Shown here piece after piece: positions 7,001 through 15,918 of a DNA stretch of 64,000 bases. Numbering within the stretch: position 1 is the first letter of the stretch; every line of letters begins with the position of its first letter. The stretch is from JASDSY01 sp041441465 (GTDB lineage: Bacteria > Muiribacteriota > UBA9980). The DNA lies in the NCBI GenBank assembly GCA_041441465.1, contig JASDSY010000040.1:124001-188000 (forward strand), read 5' to 3'. Position numbers and translations under genes: made by a program. The notes under the pieces were generated by a model. It saw nothing but the letters and a program-made list of their open reading frames with translations, did not search any database and had not been told where the DNA came from.

Positions 7001-9528
7001 ATGGTATAACTAATATTCAATTTACGAGCAATTCGCCGACTAATGTTAACGAAAATGAGGTTAATACATGGTCGGTTACGGCTAATGTTAAATTCATACG
7101 TTCAATTCAGCACGAAGTGGGTTCGCCTTCTAAACAAATAAGAATGGAAACTTTTAACGGTATAGGCTGCTGGGATTATGATGACGATATAGTCAGCAAA
7201 TTCGGGCTGCCTGATTATAAAAAAGCTTCGGGTGTTTATGCCGGAATCGAGGATTATGAAAAAGGCGCGCTGATGCATCCTTCTAATTATAATAAAAACA
7301 CTAAGGCGATGGATCAAAATCTCAGGAATTTCGGCGAGGGCGCAAAAACAGTAGATAAGGATTTTGCTATAAATAAAGATGGCAACAGACTTTATGGCAC
7401 CGATAAATATCCGCTGATGCCTCCCGAAATATTCACTCCACCGGTAGCCGCATCAGGAACCAGTTTCTATGGTACCGGCACGGCTGATAATGTAAAAAAA
7501 GTATTATGGATTTGCGGAGCCGGCACTCAAACAAATCCTGATTTGCCTTTAAGCCCTGCGGATCTTGGTTGTATTGAATACGAGTGGTATGCCGCGGCTC
7601 AGAATGAAAATGATGAATATGTCAAACTTACGGATAAAAAAGAGCCGGCTATCATGATAGCTAAGGGCAGGTTGTCTGATTTGCCTGAGTTTAAAACATT
7701 TAACGACGGTAAAGAGGTCGTCAGCTTTGAACCTAAAAACCTTATAAGCGGAGGCGCTTCCAGTGCCGCTCCGCGTGAATTTAAGGTTACCGTAAATTTG
7801 AAGTACGCTTTTGACGTGCCGCTTGGCGATAAAAGTTATGTGTTATATATCAAATTCAAATATCCGAAATTGAAATGGGTGGGACGTTCTTACAGCGCTA
7901 AATCGGATGAGTATGCTTATTATGATCTTGTTTCGGACGCTTTAAATATAGAAACGACTCCTGAAAGCTGGGCCGGCGATATAAAAAACGGCGCCGATAA
8001 CGTTGTGGGCCTGAAAATAAAAGTTAAGGATACGCAAAAGCCGCATGCTTATTTTAATAATAAAAAATCTGCTTCAGATAATGAGTTAGACGGTCAGTTT
8101 GACACTTTGAGCGCATCGCTTCCGGCCGGTAATATCGAATTCAAGGGAGCAACCACGGCCGATCCGTACCCATATCCTGTGACATATATTGTCTGTGACA
8201 ATAACCCTAACGATAAGGCAATTACATCAAATATCAAAGGCTTATTCGGTAAATCTATAAAAGATATCAATGTTAAAAATGTGATCACAAAAAGTGTGGC
8301 CGAAAAATCAAACAGCGCGGTTGGATTCACAGAAGAGAAAGTAAGGCTGGCATTACAGCGCACTTTAACACCGCGTGTTGACGCTAAAAAGACTGAAATT
8401 CAAAATGTAGTTGACAGCAAGACATTTGACGCGTTCGAGGCAGGATACGGTCAGGTGCCTTATAGAAAGTTAAAATTTTTGGCCAAAGAATATGAGACTT
8501 TCACATCGTCTGATATTCCTTATGATTACACAGGATTACTGCCTTTCTGGGCTGCCGGAAAGGATGGTACCGGAAATATTATTGATGAGCCTACTTCCAA
8601 TGCAAAATTCGGCGAGAGTAAAAAATATGAGGAATCGCCTGCGCACATAACTATAGAAGATAATGATCCGCCGCTTGTTTATTTTACTGTATTCAGGCCT
8701 AATGACCTGACATCTAAAAAATATTCAATACACACCGTACCGGGTACTGACGGTTTAACAAGCGCTTATGTCGACAGAATGGCGCCTTCTGATCCGCGTG
8801 ATTACAATTCGCTTTTGCGGTTTGACGCTTACGGCTCCAGTAATATCGGAATTGCTGAATTCACCGGGAAAAGGTTCGCGGATAAACCTGAAGATTGGAA
8901 AGTTAATGTCAGTTCGGCGCTCGTAGGAAAACAGTATAGCGGCGGTGCCGGCGATGCGGAAATTAAGACTTCCATGATAAGCGGAAAACAATGTTTTGTT
9001 TTTGACAGCGGAAGCAAGCAGACACAAATATGTGACACTTATTATGATATAAGGCCTTCAGCTGTGAACGCTTTTGATTTTTATGAGATGCTCGGCAATG
9101 ATCCGGCAAAAGTCTTTAATTTATTAGAAGATACAAGGAGCGAGTTCAGGATAAAAGTTTATGATAACGTCGACGGCGATATATCTCCTTCGATTACGGG
9201 CAGTTCAGAAGTGAAAATGGCTGAAGGAAGTATGTTTATCGGAGCAAAAAATTTCATAAACGCAAACTCGGTCGAGGATACGGCTACGCTTGATAAGATT
9301 TTAAGCGAAGCTTGGAACCTTTCAAAAAGCTCTAATGAATTAATAACTACATTTTTATTACGCGAGCCTTCGCCGGATCCTGACAATATGTCGTTTATTT
9401 TCACTATCGTTAAAGATAAATCTAATAATGCTGCAATAGCGAAAATTCCAATAAAAATACTCAAGACATATTTCAAGCGTGATACGATTAATATCGAATC
9501 GAGAAGATCAGACGTAAATAACGAATGA
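4069..9528 (+). CDS. Giant secreted protein (1819 aa) with C-terminal Ig-like regions, function unknown
   Basis: ATG 4069 follows AAAGGGGG (4054-4061). The protein starts with a signal peptide (hydrophobic about residues 16-38, IIFTFLLFSSFYIQPAAAED), and the rest is exported. It is rich in aromatic, Asp, Lys and Gly residues. The first part contains repeated beta-strand segments such as YYSISVDQFRNLYVLS, GVVYMLLQRG and IAIAPDGAGGVYYLTN that look propeller-like but do not match a family I can name. CCG and SCCD motifs suggest disulfides. The C-terminal third has Ig/cadherin-like linkers (VKDTQKPHAYF, IEDNDPPLVYF, RIKVYDNVDGDISPSITG). The YDNVDGDI segment is typical of DUF5011/HYR-type Ig folds on secreted proteins. 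There is no transmembrane anchor or sorting motif at the C-terminus. It is probably co-transcribed with the OmpH-like gene 16 bases upstream. I recognise no enzyme motif; adhesin or surface-layer-like roles are only possibilities. Confidence 0.8.
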   Translation: MNGDFNLSLSAKFKNYYYIYVIIFTFLLFSSFYIQPAAAEDSDSIYSRNGEVYVMVGDSESMYRGVYACQYIKDGKREVYPEGRKLFGGDTKYYYSISVDQFRNLYVLSANCETKLRLPSANEYFPIDPPTGEGIVGIGADNEGKLYYDVLNYVYGQTCTIHGEMNFDFPQTMGSRLKLPYTTNVPMFWGTESDVNSADKIVGPADAPPQLDEYIKKYDKPTQEGVPVGRAPESNKKVKLTFPSGEIMEDVIPGSPINSKWGMTHWGTYAGSELGCCGIPYIGIGYFPSLDANQIRRIGSKKAGGVTADSACWYMGYYPKWYYHGNSHNHSWGKKVGTNVQARANWQRRFDFGIQPIKLWITEWVEDIPDGVVGVPKDQSLEKTEIDLETAFNTTNIKYKSDYASACGEPHADTKGGVDTVIETKAKLSLATTGSGNRYTFASLPSPKVKKAGIDFLKNGGKIEYGVPQKTSGDYKYSDQDGKLPVLTTKTCGIGVATKNKDEDWVYAAPEKVGDWDVIDFCVADQWDGKGGVVYMLLQRGESKKITWQKYDGYNKAPKKLGIESGEKDVRKDIIAIAPDGAGGVYYLTNARPIYTDNTKKAVGYYDPIDWKKEIKAPAKLVPIWSDENKRNYYEWVAHYKVRAATEVYYVSYYDNDKIKEGAEQKLSDVTVGFEEVKVLEMYDDPDGKTLISRGPEEIIGKEVEFTRLDIATINLAGPPVGNKEKSCCDIGPDPDKLPPAYVTGATNATIHNLKDGKMTEKVIDAKFVDQIEEDKTYSAAAENPPEFVGDFVNINKNSGMELEKSAKDSNKNGIIGGFLYSILPQTVHYYWKIEMLEPMRKSIKPSFPSKSATAPANWPPDDRKAVVDAPSINWNEWYVSAPNGSEAKPNFEFVPTEPGVYKLSMIASYKRYLYEKMDYPSYISERDNYKSDKNEFLFFDDGAGGGTANNGVRDGMEDYLVERYIVVTAKKAEPADDGITNIQFTSNSPTNVNENEVNTWSVTANVKFIRSIQHEVGSPSKQIRMETFNGIGCWDYDDDIVSKFGLPDYKKASGVYAGIEDYEKGALMHPSNYNKNTKAMDQNLRNFGEGAKTVDKDFAINKDGNRLYGTDKYPLMPPEIFTPPVAASGTSFYGTGTADNVKKVLWICGAGTQTNPDLPLSPADLGCIEYEWYAAAQNENDEYVKLTDKKEPAIMIAKGRLSDLPEFKTFNDGKEVVSFEPKNLISGGASSAAPREFKVTVNLKYAFDVPLGDKSYVLYIKFKYPKLKWVGRSYSAKSDEYAYYDLVSDALNIETTPESWAGDIKNGADNVVGLKIKVKDTQKPHAYFNNKKSASDNELDGQFDTLSASLPAGNIEFKGATTADPYPYPVTYIVCDNNPNDKAITSNIKGLFGKSIKDINVKNVITKSVAEKSNSAVGFTEEKVRLALQRTLTPRVDAKKTEIQNVVDSKTFDAFEAGYGQVPYRKLKFLAKEYETFTSSDIPYDYTGLLPFWAAGKDGTGNIIDEPTSNAKFGESKKYEESPAHITIEDNDPPLVYFTVFRPNDLTSKKYSIHTVPGTDGLTSAYVDRMAPSDPRDYNSLLRFDAYGSSNIGIAEFTGKRFADKPEDWKVNVSSALVGKQYSGGAGDAEIKTSMISGKQCFVFDSGSKQTQICDTYYDIRPSAVNAFDFYEMLGNDPAKVFNLLEDTRSEFRIKVYDNVDGDISPSITGSSEVKMAEGSMFIGAKNFINANSVEDTATLDKILSEAWNLSKSSNELITTFLLREPSPDPDNMSFIFTIVKDKSNNAAIAKIPIKILKTYFKRDTINIESRRSDVNNE

Positions 9529-9579
9529 TTCCGATAATTAAAATTAAAAATTAATAACATTAGTTTTTCGAGTTATTTA

Positions 9580-9620
9580 AGGGCTGTTCGAAATATAAAT
9601 TTTGAATGGCCCTTTTTTTA
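9580..9620 (+). terminator. Rho-independent terminator after the giant secreted protein
   Basis: AGGGC (9580-9584) pairs with GCCCT (9609-9613). An A/T-rich upper stem (TTCGAAAT with ATTTTGAA) extends it. A run of T follows (9613-9619). Confidence 0.85.
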
Positions 9621-9635
9621 ATATACTTATTTTTG

Positions 9636-9664
9636 TTGAATTATGAGTTTATATTTGTTATAAT
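9636..9664 (+). promoter_or_regulatory. Sigma-70-type promoter for the STAS/lipid operon
   Basis: TTGAAT (9636-9641), a 17-base spacer and a perfect TATAAT (9659-9664) lie just after a terminator. They are about 108 bases before the STAS start. Confidence 0.7.
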
Positions 9665-9771
9665 AAAATTCGTTTTAAATGTGTAAAAACAGTTGATATT
9701 TTAGGATAATATATGTTCTGCAACTGGTGATTATATTGTTTTTAACTTAATTTTAACGGAGGATTTGTAAA

Positions 9772-10107
9772 ATGAACATTGTTCAGAAAAATAATGATAA
9801 GGCTGCGATCGTTGTATTGTCAGGACGTATTGACTCCGTTACTTCGACGGAGTTTGACAAATTTATAACTAATATTATCGAGGAAAATAGTTTTAATAAT
9901 ATTATTTTAAATTTAGCTGAAGTTGATTATTTGAGCAGTGCCGGCCTCAGGGTTATACTTTTAGGCGCGAAAAAAATTAAGGAAAAAAACGGCAAGCTGA
10001 TTATTTGCTGTCTGAGCGGCAACGCGGAAGAGGTTTTTAATCTCACTGGATTCAGCGGCATATTTCCGATATTTAAAACCGAAGAGGAAGCGGCCGGGAG
10101 TTTATAA
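9772..10107 (+). CDS. STAS-domain anti-sigma factor antagonist (SpoIIAA/RsbV-like)
   Basis: The 111-residue protein is a single STAS domain, the size of SpoIIAA and RsbV. These small cytoplasmic proteins bind an RsbW/SpoIIAB-type kinase and release a sigma factor or other target when dephosphorylated. The signature IILNLAEVDYLSSAGLRVIL is present; Ser55 or Ser56 in the LSSAGLR segment is the expected phosphorylation site. The start ATG 9772 follows GGAGG (9760-9764). The gene is 23 bases before the acyl-CoA synthetase fusion gene and looks like the first gene of that operon. A candidate kinase partner, an RsbW-like HATPase, lies at 25134-25577. Other partners elsewhere in the genome are equally possible. 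Confidence 0.92.
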   Translation: MNIVQKNNDKAAIVVLSGRIDSVTSTEFDKFITNIIEENSFNNIILNLAEVDYLSSAGLRVILLGAKKIKEKNGKLIICCLSGNAEEVFNLTGFSGIFPIFKTEEEAAGSL

Positions 10108-10130
10108 AATTAAAGCAGGTGTATGGTATT

Positions 10131-12896
10131 ATGGATTTTTGTAATTTTTTTGAGGTATTTAAGAATCATGCCAGAAGTATCGGTGCTAAAACGGCTTTTA
10201 AGGTTACAGGAACCGGCCGGACCGAGGCATGGACATACGATAAATTTTTTGAAGATATTGTAAAAATAGCTTTATATTTAAAAAAATCAGGCGTTTCGAA
10301 TGCCGATAATATTGCATTATTTTCTGAAAACTCTCCTGAATGGGCGCTTTCTTATTTTGGAATACACCTTTCCTCTGCGGCGGTTACGCCTTTTGACGCG
10401 CAATTTACCGAAAGGGAATTGAATAATCTTATAAAATTCGCTGGAATTGAGATAATTTTTACGACAGCCGAACTTTTTAAAAGGGTTATCACAAAGCTTT
10501 CAGATGATATAAAATTAAAAACCATAATAATAATTGACCGTGATGAAAATTCAGAGGCTGATAAAATCCTGGATACTTTCATGATCGGCGGAAGATATAA
10601 AACAGCCGAACTGATTTATTTTAAAAAAATAACAGGTTCGGTTGAAGAAGAATTCATAAAATTCAAATCAAACGGTTTTTCAGGCCTGCCGCAAAGACGC
10701 TATGACGATACAATGAGCCTTATTTTTACTTCCGGCACGACCGGCGATCCTAAAGGCGTAATGCTTACGGATAAAAATTTCGCCGCTAACGCCGAGGCAA
10801 TAGTGAAATTAAATGTGTTAAACTCCAAAGACGTCGTACTTTTGCTTTTGCCGCTGCATCATTGCTTTTCTTTCACTGCTACGCTGCTTGCGCCTTTATG
10901 CGCAGGCGCTGAAATAGTATTTCAATTATCTTTAAAGGGGCCTGACATATTAGAGGCGATGAATGTTAACGGCGTTACTAAAATGGCCGGCGTGCCGCAG
11001 CTTTATTCGATATTCGATAAGAACATAATGGCTAAGACCCAAAAAATAGGCATATTCGGGCGTATCGCTTTCAACATACTTTATAAATTATCCGGATTCA
11101 TTTATGACAAAACCGGGCTGATAGCCGGCAAGCTGTTTTTCAGGAAAATAAAGGCCGCATTCGGCGGTAAATTCCAATATTTCGTATCAGGCGGCGCTAA
11201 ATTGGATCCGGATGTTTCGCGAAGAATGATATTATTGGGGCTTGAAATAATAGAAGGATACGGTTTGACTGAGACCGCGCCTGTGCTTTCACTAAATCCT
11301 TACGGCGCGATAAAAATCGGTTCCTGCGGAAAGCCTTTTCCGGAAGTTGAAATTAAAATAGATAACCCTGATAAGGATAATATCGGTGAAATAATAGCTC
11401 GCGGGCCTAATATAATGAAAGGTTATTATAAACACGAAGACGCCACTCGCGAAGTTATAAAAGAAGGCTGGTTCCACACGGGCGATCTCGGCTATCTTGA
11501 TAAAGACGGTTATCTTTTTATTACCGGCCGCGCTAAAGACGTTATTGTCATGGCCTCCGGAAAGAACGTATATCCGGAGGAAGTCGAGAAGCATTATTTG
11601 CAGTGTCCTTATGTCAGCGAAATGTGCGTAATGGGAGCAAATTCCGATTCGATTGACGGAAAAATCGAAAAATTAAGAGCGATAGTCGTTCCGAATTATA
11701 AACTTCTCAGGGAGCAAAATATTACCAATTGCAGCCATCAGATAAAGTGCGCATTCGAAGAATTGGCGTTGAAAGTTCCGACTTATATGAGAATTAACGA
11801 TTTTAAAATAATATCAGAGGAGCTTCCAAGGACTCGGCTCGGAAAATTAAAACGAAACGAGATCCAGAAGCGTGGTTTATTTGAGCGCGAGAGTGACGAT
11901 ATTGTTAAAAAGCCGATAATGACTCCGGAAGAAATCGTTATGATGAGCCACCCGTTCGCCGAGAAATTAGTAACCCGCCTTAAGCTGCTGACAGGTAAAA
12001 AGGAAATGTATCCGAAAGATAATCTAGAACTCGATTTGGGTATCGATTCGCTTACACGGCTCGAACTTATGGTTATACTTGATTCCGAGTTCGGGCTCAA
12101 AATAAATGTGAATGAAGCGGCCGACCTTATTTGTTTAAGGGACGTCATAAGCAAAGTAATTGCCGAGGGCAGTGAAAAAACAGGCCAGACAAGCGACATG
12201 CTTCTGGAGATATTGAAAAAAGAACCGGGAATTCCTTTCGAGAAAAAGTATAGTTTGCGATACGGTATTATAGGTACGTTTTTTAAATATATTTTGAGCG
12301 TTATTTTATATGTATTTTTAAAAATAACTTGCAGACTCGAGGTCGAGGGGGTCGAAAAGATCGATGAGAAAAAAGGTTTTTTAATATGCCCGAACCATTC
12401 GAGTTATATAGACCCTGTTCTCATATTTACTGTAATTCCGGAATATTACAGGCGCAGGATATTTTTCATAGCGCTCGAGGAAATGTTCGGCGGCGGCGTC
12501 TGGGGCTGGTTCCGCCGTTTATTCAGGGTTATTACAACCGGAACGGAGGCTACGACAACAACTTCATTACAATATTCATCGGCAGCGCTTTCTAAAGGTT
12601 ATCCGATTTGCATTTTTCCGGAAGGCCAGAGAAATATTGACGGCAGCGTATTAAGGCCGAAAAAAGGATTCGCGGTTTTAGCGTGCAAGCATCAGATTCC
12701 AATTTATCCAGTTTACCTCAAGGGAACGATTAACCTGCTTTCGAAGCCTAATCCAGATTTTAAGCGGACTAATTTAAAGCTTACTGTTTGCGATCCGATT
12801 TATCCGCCGGCCAAAGAAGCTTTCAATGAGGCGGATTATGATGAAATAATTAAAAAATGGCATCTTTTGATGATTCAGATGGAGCATAAAGGTTGA
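10131..12896 (+). CDS. Fused acyl-CoA/acyl-ACP synthetase, acyl carrier domain and PlsC-type acyltransferase
   Basis: I prefer ATG 10131, 9-10 bases after AGCAGGT, over the GTG at 10119. The product (about 921 aa) has three catalytic or carrier modules. The N-terminal AMP-binding enzyme (about residues 1-590) carries the P-loop-like IFTSGTTGDPKGVM near 195, GYGLTETAP near 375, and GWFHTGDLGYLDKDGYLFI with a catalytic-Lys-type C-domain. It should activate fatty acids with ATP. A carrier domain follows (about 610-680) with LGIDSLTRLEL; the Ser near 638 is the phosphopantetheine site. Last is a membrane-associated glycerolipid acyltransferase (about 705-921) with a hydrophobic segment, then NHSSYID (HX4D) near 754 and FPEGQR near 828. 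This layout would activate a free fatty acid, hold it on its own carrier and place it on a lysophospholipid or glycerol-phosphate, as E. coli Aas does. The next gene is an LplT-like transporter. Confidence 0.93.
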   Translation: MDFCNFFEVFKNHARSIGAKTAFKVTGTGRTEAWTYDKFFEDIVKIALYLKKSGVSNADNIALFSENSPEWALSYFGIHLSSAAVTPFDAQFTERELNNLIKFAGIEIIFTTAELFKRVITKLSDDIKLKTIIIIDRDENSEADKILDTFMIGGRYKTAELIYFKKITGSVEEEFIKFKSNGFSGLPQRRYDDTMSLIFTSGTTGDPKGVMLTDKNFAANAEAIVKLNVLNSKDVVLLLLPLHHCFSFTATLLAPLCAGAEIVFQLSLKGPDILEAMNVNGVTKMAGVPQLYSIFDKNIMAKTQKIGIFGRIAFNILYKLSGFIYDKTGLIAGKLFFRKIKAAFGGKFQYFVSGGAKLDPDVSRRMILLGLEIIEGYGLTETAPVLSLNPYGAIKIGSCGKPFPEVEIKIDNPDKDNIGEIIARGPNIMKGYYKHEDATREVIKEGWFHTGDLGYLDKDGYLFITGRAKDVIVMASGKNVYPEEVEKHYLQCPYVSEMCVMGANSDSIDGKIEKLRAIVVPNYKLLREQNITNCSHQIKCAFEELALKVPTYMRINDFKIISEELPRTRLGKLKRNEIQKRGLFERESDDIVKKPIMTPEEIVMMSHPFAEKLVTRLKLLTGKKEMYPKDNLELDLGIDSLTRLELMVILDSEFGLKINVNEAADLICLRDVISKVIAEGSEKTGQTSDMLLEILKKEPGIPFEKKYSLRYGIIGTFFKYILSVILYVFLKITCRLEVEGVEKIDEKKGFLICPNHSSYIDPVLIFTVIPEYYRRRIFFIALEEMFGGGVWGWFRRLFRVITTGTEATTTTSLQYSSAALSKGYPICIFPEGQRNIDGSVLRPKKGFAVLACKHQIPIYPVYLKGTINLLSKPNPDFKRTNLKLTVCDPIYPPAKEAFNEADYDEIIKKWHLLMIQMEHKG

Positions 12897-12926
12897 TCTC
12901 TAAAATAAGAACATAAGGGAAGTTTT

Positions 12927-14846
12927 ATGGAAAAAAATACGGCCATTTTTGAGCGTGGCTCGGTTAATTCCGGGAATTTCTGGGCGCTTATAGTCACTCA
13001 ATTTTTGAATGCCTTTAATGATAACGCTTTCAAGACATTGATTTCGTTGTTTTTAATAGCAAAATTGATGTCTTCCGGCGGCGGCGCGGGTTACGTGGCG
13101 CTCGGAACCGCGGTATTCGTAGTGCCCTTCATTATTTTTTCAACTCACTGCGGATATTTTTGCGATAAATATTCCAAGCGTTCAATAATGATCATTGTAA
13201 AAATATTTGAAATATTTTTAATGGCATTCGGATTGGCGGCTTTTTATTATGAAAATTTGTTCATGATATTCACTTCGCTTTTTTTTATGGGAGTTCATTC
13301 GACGCTTTTTTCGCCTGCAAAATACGGAATATTGCCTGAAATACTAAAGGACGAGGAGATATCTTCAGGCAACGGCATAATCGAGCTTACCACTTTCGTG
13401 GCAATAATTTTCGGAACCATTGCGGCTCCTATACTTTTCACTTCATTTCACCAGAGTTTATTTTTTTTGCAGCCGGCGTTTCCGCCCGGAAATTTTATTA
13501 TATTTAGTTTTGATGATTTTTCACGAATATATATGTCGTCGTTTTTCTTTCTGGCTATTTCGATTTTTGGTTTTTTTACGTCGTTATTTGTGGCTAAAGT
13601 TCCGCCGGCCGGCGTCAGATCGGCTTTTAAATTAAATTTTCTTTCGGATGTTTACGGCGAATTAAAAATTATAAAAACGAATACCGCTCTTATTTTGACG
13701 CTTATAGCGATAAGTTATTTCTGGTTCCTCGGTACGGCCGCGCAGAATAACATATTGATATACTCGAAAGAGATGATGGGAGTTTCTGAAAATACGGTCG
13801 GCCTGCTGCTTACCGTGTTGGCTTTCGGGATCGGAGTTGGTTCCGGCTTCGCCGGCAGGATTTCAGGCGAGGTTATTGAATTCGGACTCGTGCCGCTCGG
13901 CGCTTGCGGCATGACCATATTTTTCGCGGATCTTTATTTTTCTTATCATTCGATCGTCAGGACCTCGGCAGATCTTTTTTTAATAGGTTTTTCCGGCGGC
14001 CTGTTCATAGTGCCGCTGAACGCGTATCTTCAAATATGCGCGCCGAACGGTGAAACAGGCAGAATTGTAGGGCTTACTAATTTTACGGCGAATATTTTCA
14101 TGGTCATTTCTGCTGCCATGATTTTTACGCTGCATGACTATTTTAAATTCTCATCGGCCGCTATATTTATGATTATATCCGCGGCGACGGTATTTACGAC
14201 TGGCCTTATTATTAAAATACTTCCTGATTTTTTGGTCAGATTCATATTTTTTATGGTTACGAATTTATTTTATAAAATAAAAATTACAGGCGCGCGCAGG
14301 CTGCCTCATAAGGGAGCGGCCGTTATAGTCGCAAATCATTCGGCTTTGATAGACGGCTTTATAATAAACGCCACGACGCACCGGCATGTTATATTTTTAA
14401 TACATAGCAGCTATTATGAGTATTTATGGTTGAGATGGTTTTTGAAACTTATAAAAGCCGTAAAAATCGAAAGCCATGATTTGAATGAAAGCGAGACTGC
14501 CGCCGTAAAAATGAATCTAGATTCAGGAAGGCTTGTCTGCGTATTTCCTGAGTTTGAAATTTCGCCGGACGGCGCTGTCAATGATTTTAAAATCGATATG
14601 TCGAAGTTTTCATGTTCTTCAGGAAAGCTCGAATTCATACCTGCTTTTGTCGACGGTACGTTCGGATCTATTTTCAGCCGCGCCGGTGGGCGATGGAAAT
14701 TATCGATACCTTTTATTATGCCGCGCAAAGTAACTTTAAAATTCGGTGAAAGCATATTTTTTGAAGGATCAGACAGGCCTGATTCGGATAAGATAAAAAA
14801 AGCTATTATTGATTTAAAACTTGAAACAGATAACGGAAAAAAATAA
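12927..14846 (+). CDS. LplT-like MFS lysophospholipid transporter fused to a PlsC-type acyltransferase
   Basis: The start ATG 12927 follows TAAGGGA. The first about 430 residues form a 12-helix major facilitator protein; the beginning FLNAFNDNAFKTLISLFLIA is the hallmark of the LplT branch, which flips lysophospholipids across the inner membrane. The last about 200 residues are a PlsC acyltransferase domain with VANHSALID (HX4D) near residue 470 and VFPEFEISPDG near 540. The second block has FPEF where the family normally has FPEG, so activity should be checked. In many bacteria LplT, PlsC and the acyl-ACP synthetase form one long fused chain. Here the parts are divided over two adjacent proteins, each with its own PlsC domain. 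It is 30 bases after the synthetase fusion gene and in the same operon. Confidence 0.9.
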   Translation: MEKNTAIFERGSVNSGNFWALIVTQFLNAFNDNAFKTLISLFLIAKLMSSGGGAGYVALGTAVFVVPFIIFSTHCGYFCDKYSKRSIMIIVKIFEIFLMAFGLAAFYYENLFMIFTSLFFMGVHSTLFSPAKYGILPEILKDEEISSGNGIIELTTFVAIIFGTIAAPILFTSFHQSLFFLQPAFPPGNFIIFSFDDFSRIYMSSFFFLAISIFGFFTSLFVAKVPPAGVRSAFKLNFLSDVYGELKIIKTNTALILTLIAISYFWFLGTAAQNNILIYSKEMMGVSENTVGLLLTVLAFGIGVGSGFAGRISGEVIEFGLVPLGACGMTIFFADLYFSYHSIVRTSADLFLIGFSGGLFIVPLNAYLQICAPNGETGRIVGLTNFTANIFMVISAAMIFTLHDYFKFSSAAIFMIISAATVFTTGLIIKILPDFLVRFIFFMVTNLFYKIKITGARRLPHKGAAVIVANHSALIDGFIINATTHRHVIFLIHSSYYEYLWLRWFLKLIKAVKIESHDLNESETAAVKMNLDSGRLVCVFPEFEISPDGAVNDFKIDMSKFSCSSGKLEFIPAFVDGTFGSIFSRAGGRWKLSIPFIMPRKVTLKFGESIFFEGSDRPDSDKIKKAIIDLKLETDNGKK

Positions 14847-14880
14847 ATTTAATTATTATTATGAATGAGGTGAAGCTATT

Positions 14881-15918
14881 ATGCTGGAATTAATATTTTT
14901 GATATTCAAGCTGATTTTTTATGTTGTGATTATAATATGTTTTATCGGGATCGGCGATTTTTTCAATGATATAGTGCTCGGGCGCCTTCGTGAAAAAGCG
15001 AAATTAACGCCGTGGGAAGGCGACGACCTGATTGTGCGGGGAATCGACGGAGTCGGGCCTCTCTGGGGCGGCATAATCGGATTTTATATTTTTACCCATA
15101 ATGTATTCGTTAATCAGGAAGTTGTAAACTTCATAGATTGCGGCATTATAATTACTTTCATTCTTTCGTTTACTTTTATATTGTCGCGTATTTGCGTTGA
15201 TTTTACGAATTTATATTCGCAAAAAGCCAGGCTGCTCGAATCTTCGATAACGCTTCTGGAAAATTGCATTCAAATTTTGATATTTTTTATAGGAATTTTA
15301 GTAATACTTCAAACGATCGGGATTGCGATATGGCCTCTTCTTACGGCATTAGGCGTCGGCGGCGTTACTTTCGCGCTTGGAATACGCGATTCGGTTTCCA
15401 GCTTATTCGTCGGGATAAATATTCTTGTCTCGAGCGGACTGAAGCCGGGTCATTATATAAAACTCGAGACCGGCGAGGAAGGTTACGTCGAAGATATTAA
15501 ATGGCGTTATACAACGATAAAAACAATTTCCGATACGCTAGTTATAATTCCAAATTCGAGGCTTTCAAATGTTATCATAAAAAATTACAGCCTGCCTGAC
15601 AAGGAAATGTTAGCGGTTACTTCAATAAAAATATCTAATAATAACGATTTTGTTAAAGTTGAAAAGATTATATTGTCTGCGGCCGATGAGATAATAAATA
15701 AATTTCCCGGCTGCATTCGCGATACGCAGCCGAGAATTCAATTTGAAAATATTGGTTTTCTGGGGACCGAAGTTAAGATCTGCATAAAAATAACTGATTT
15801 TAGTTACTTATATAAGCTTAAAAACGAGCTTTTGAAAAAAATAAAAGCCGAATTCGAGAGAGAAGGAATATTACTTCCGGCCGAAAATTGCGGAGGCATT
15901 AAGCAAAATCACGCCTGA
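14881..15918 (+). CDS. MscS-family mechanosensitive ion channel
   Basis: ATG 14881 follows GAGGTGAA. The 345-residue membrane protein has about five hydrophobic segments in the first 190 residues. The pore helix and beta-domain region that define MscS are clear: LLTALGVGGVTFALGIRDSV (pore-lining Gly/Ala pattern), then SGLKPGHYIKLETGEEGYVEDI, then TTIKTISDTLVIIPNSRLSN. MscS channels open under membrane tension and release solutes during osmotic downshock. The gene lies 34 bases after the lipid transporter-acyltransferase gene, so membrane repair and tension release may be co-regulated. The last 20 bases overlap the 3' end of the convergent gene on the minus strand. Confidence 0.92.
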   Translation: MLELIFLIFKLIFYVVIIICFIGIGDFFNDIVLGRLREKAKLTPWEGDDLIVRGIDGVGPLWGGIIGFYIFTHNVFVNQEVVNFIDCGIIITFILSFTFILSRICVDFTNLYSQKARLLESSITLLENCIQILIFFIGILVILQTIGIAIWPLLTALGVGGVTFALGIRDSVSSLFVGINILVSSGLKPGHYIKLETGEEGYVEDIKWRYTTIKTISDTLVIIPNSRLSNVIIKNYSLPDKEMLAVTSIKISNNNDFVKVEKIILSAADEIINKFPGCIRDTQPRIQFENIGFLGTEVKICIKITDFSYLYKLKNELLKKIKAEFEREGILLPAENCGGIKQNHA

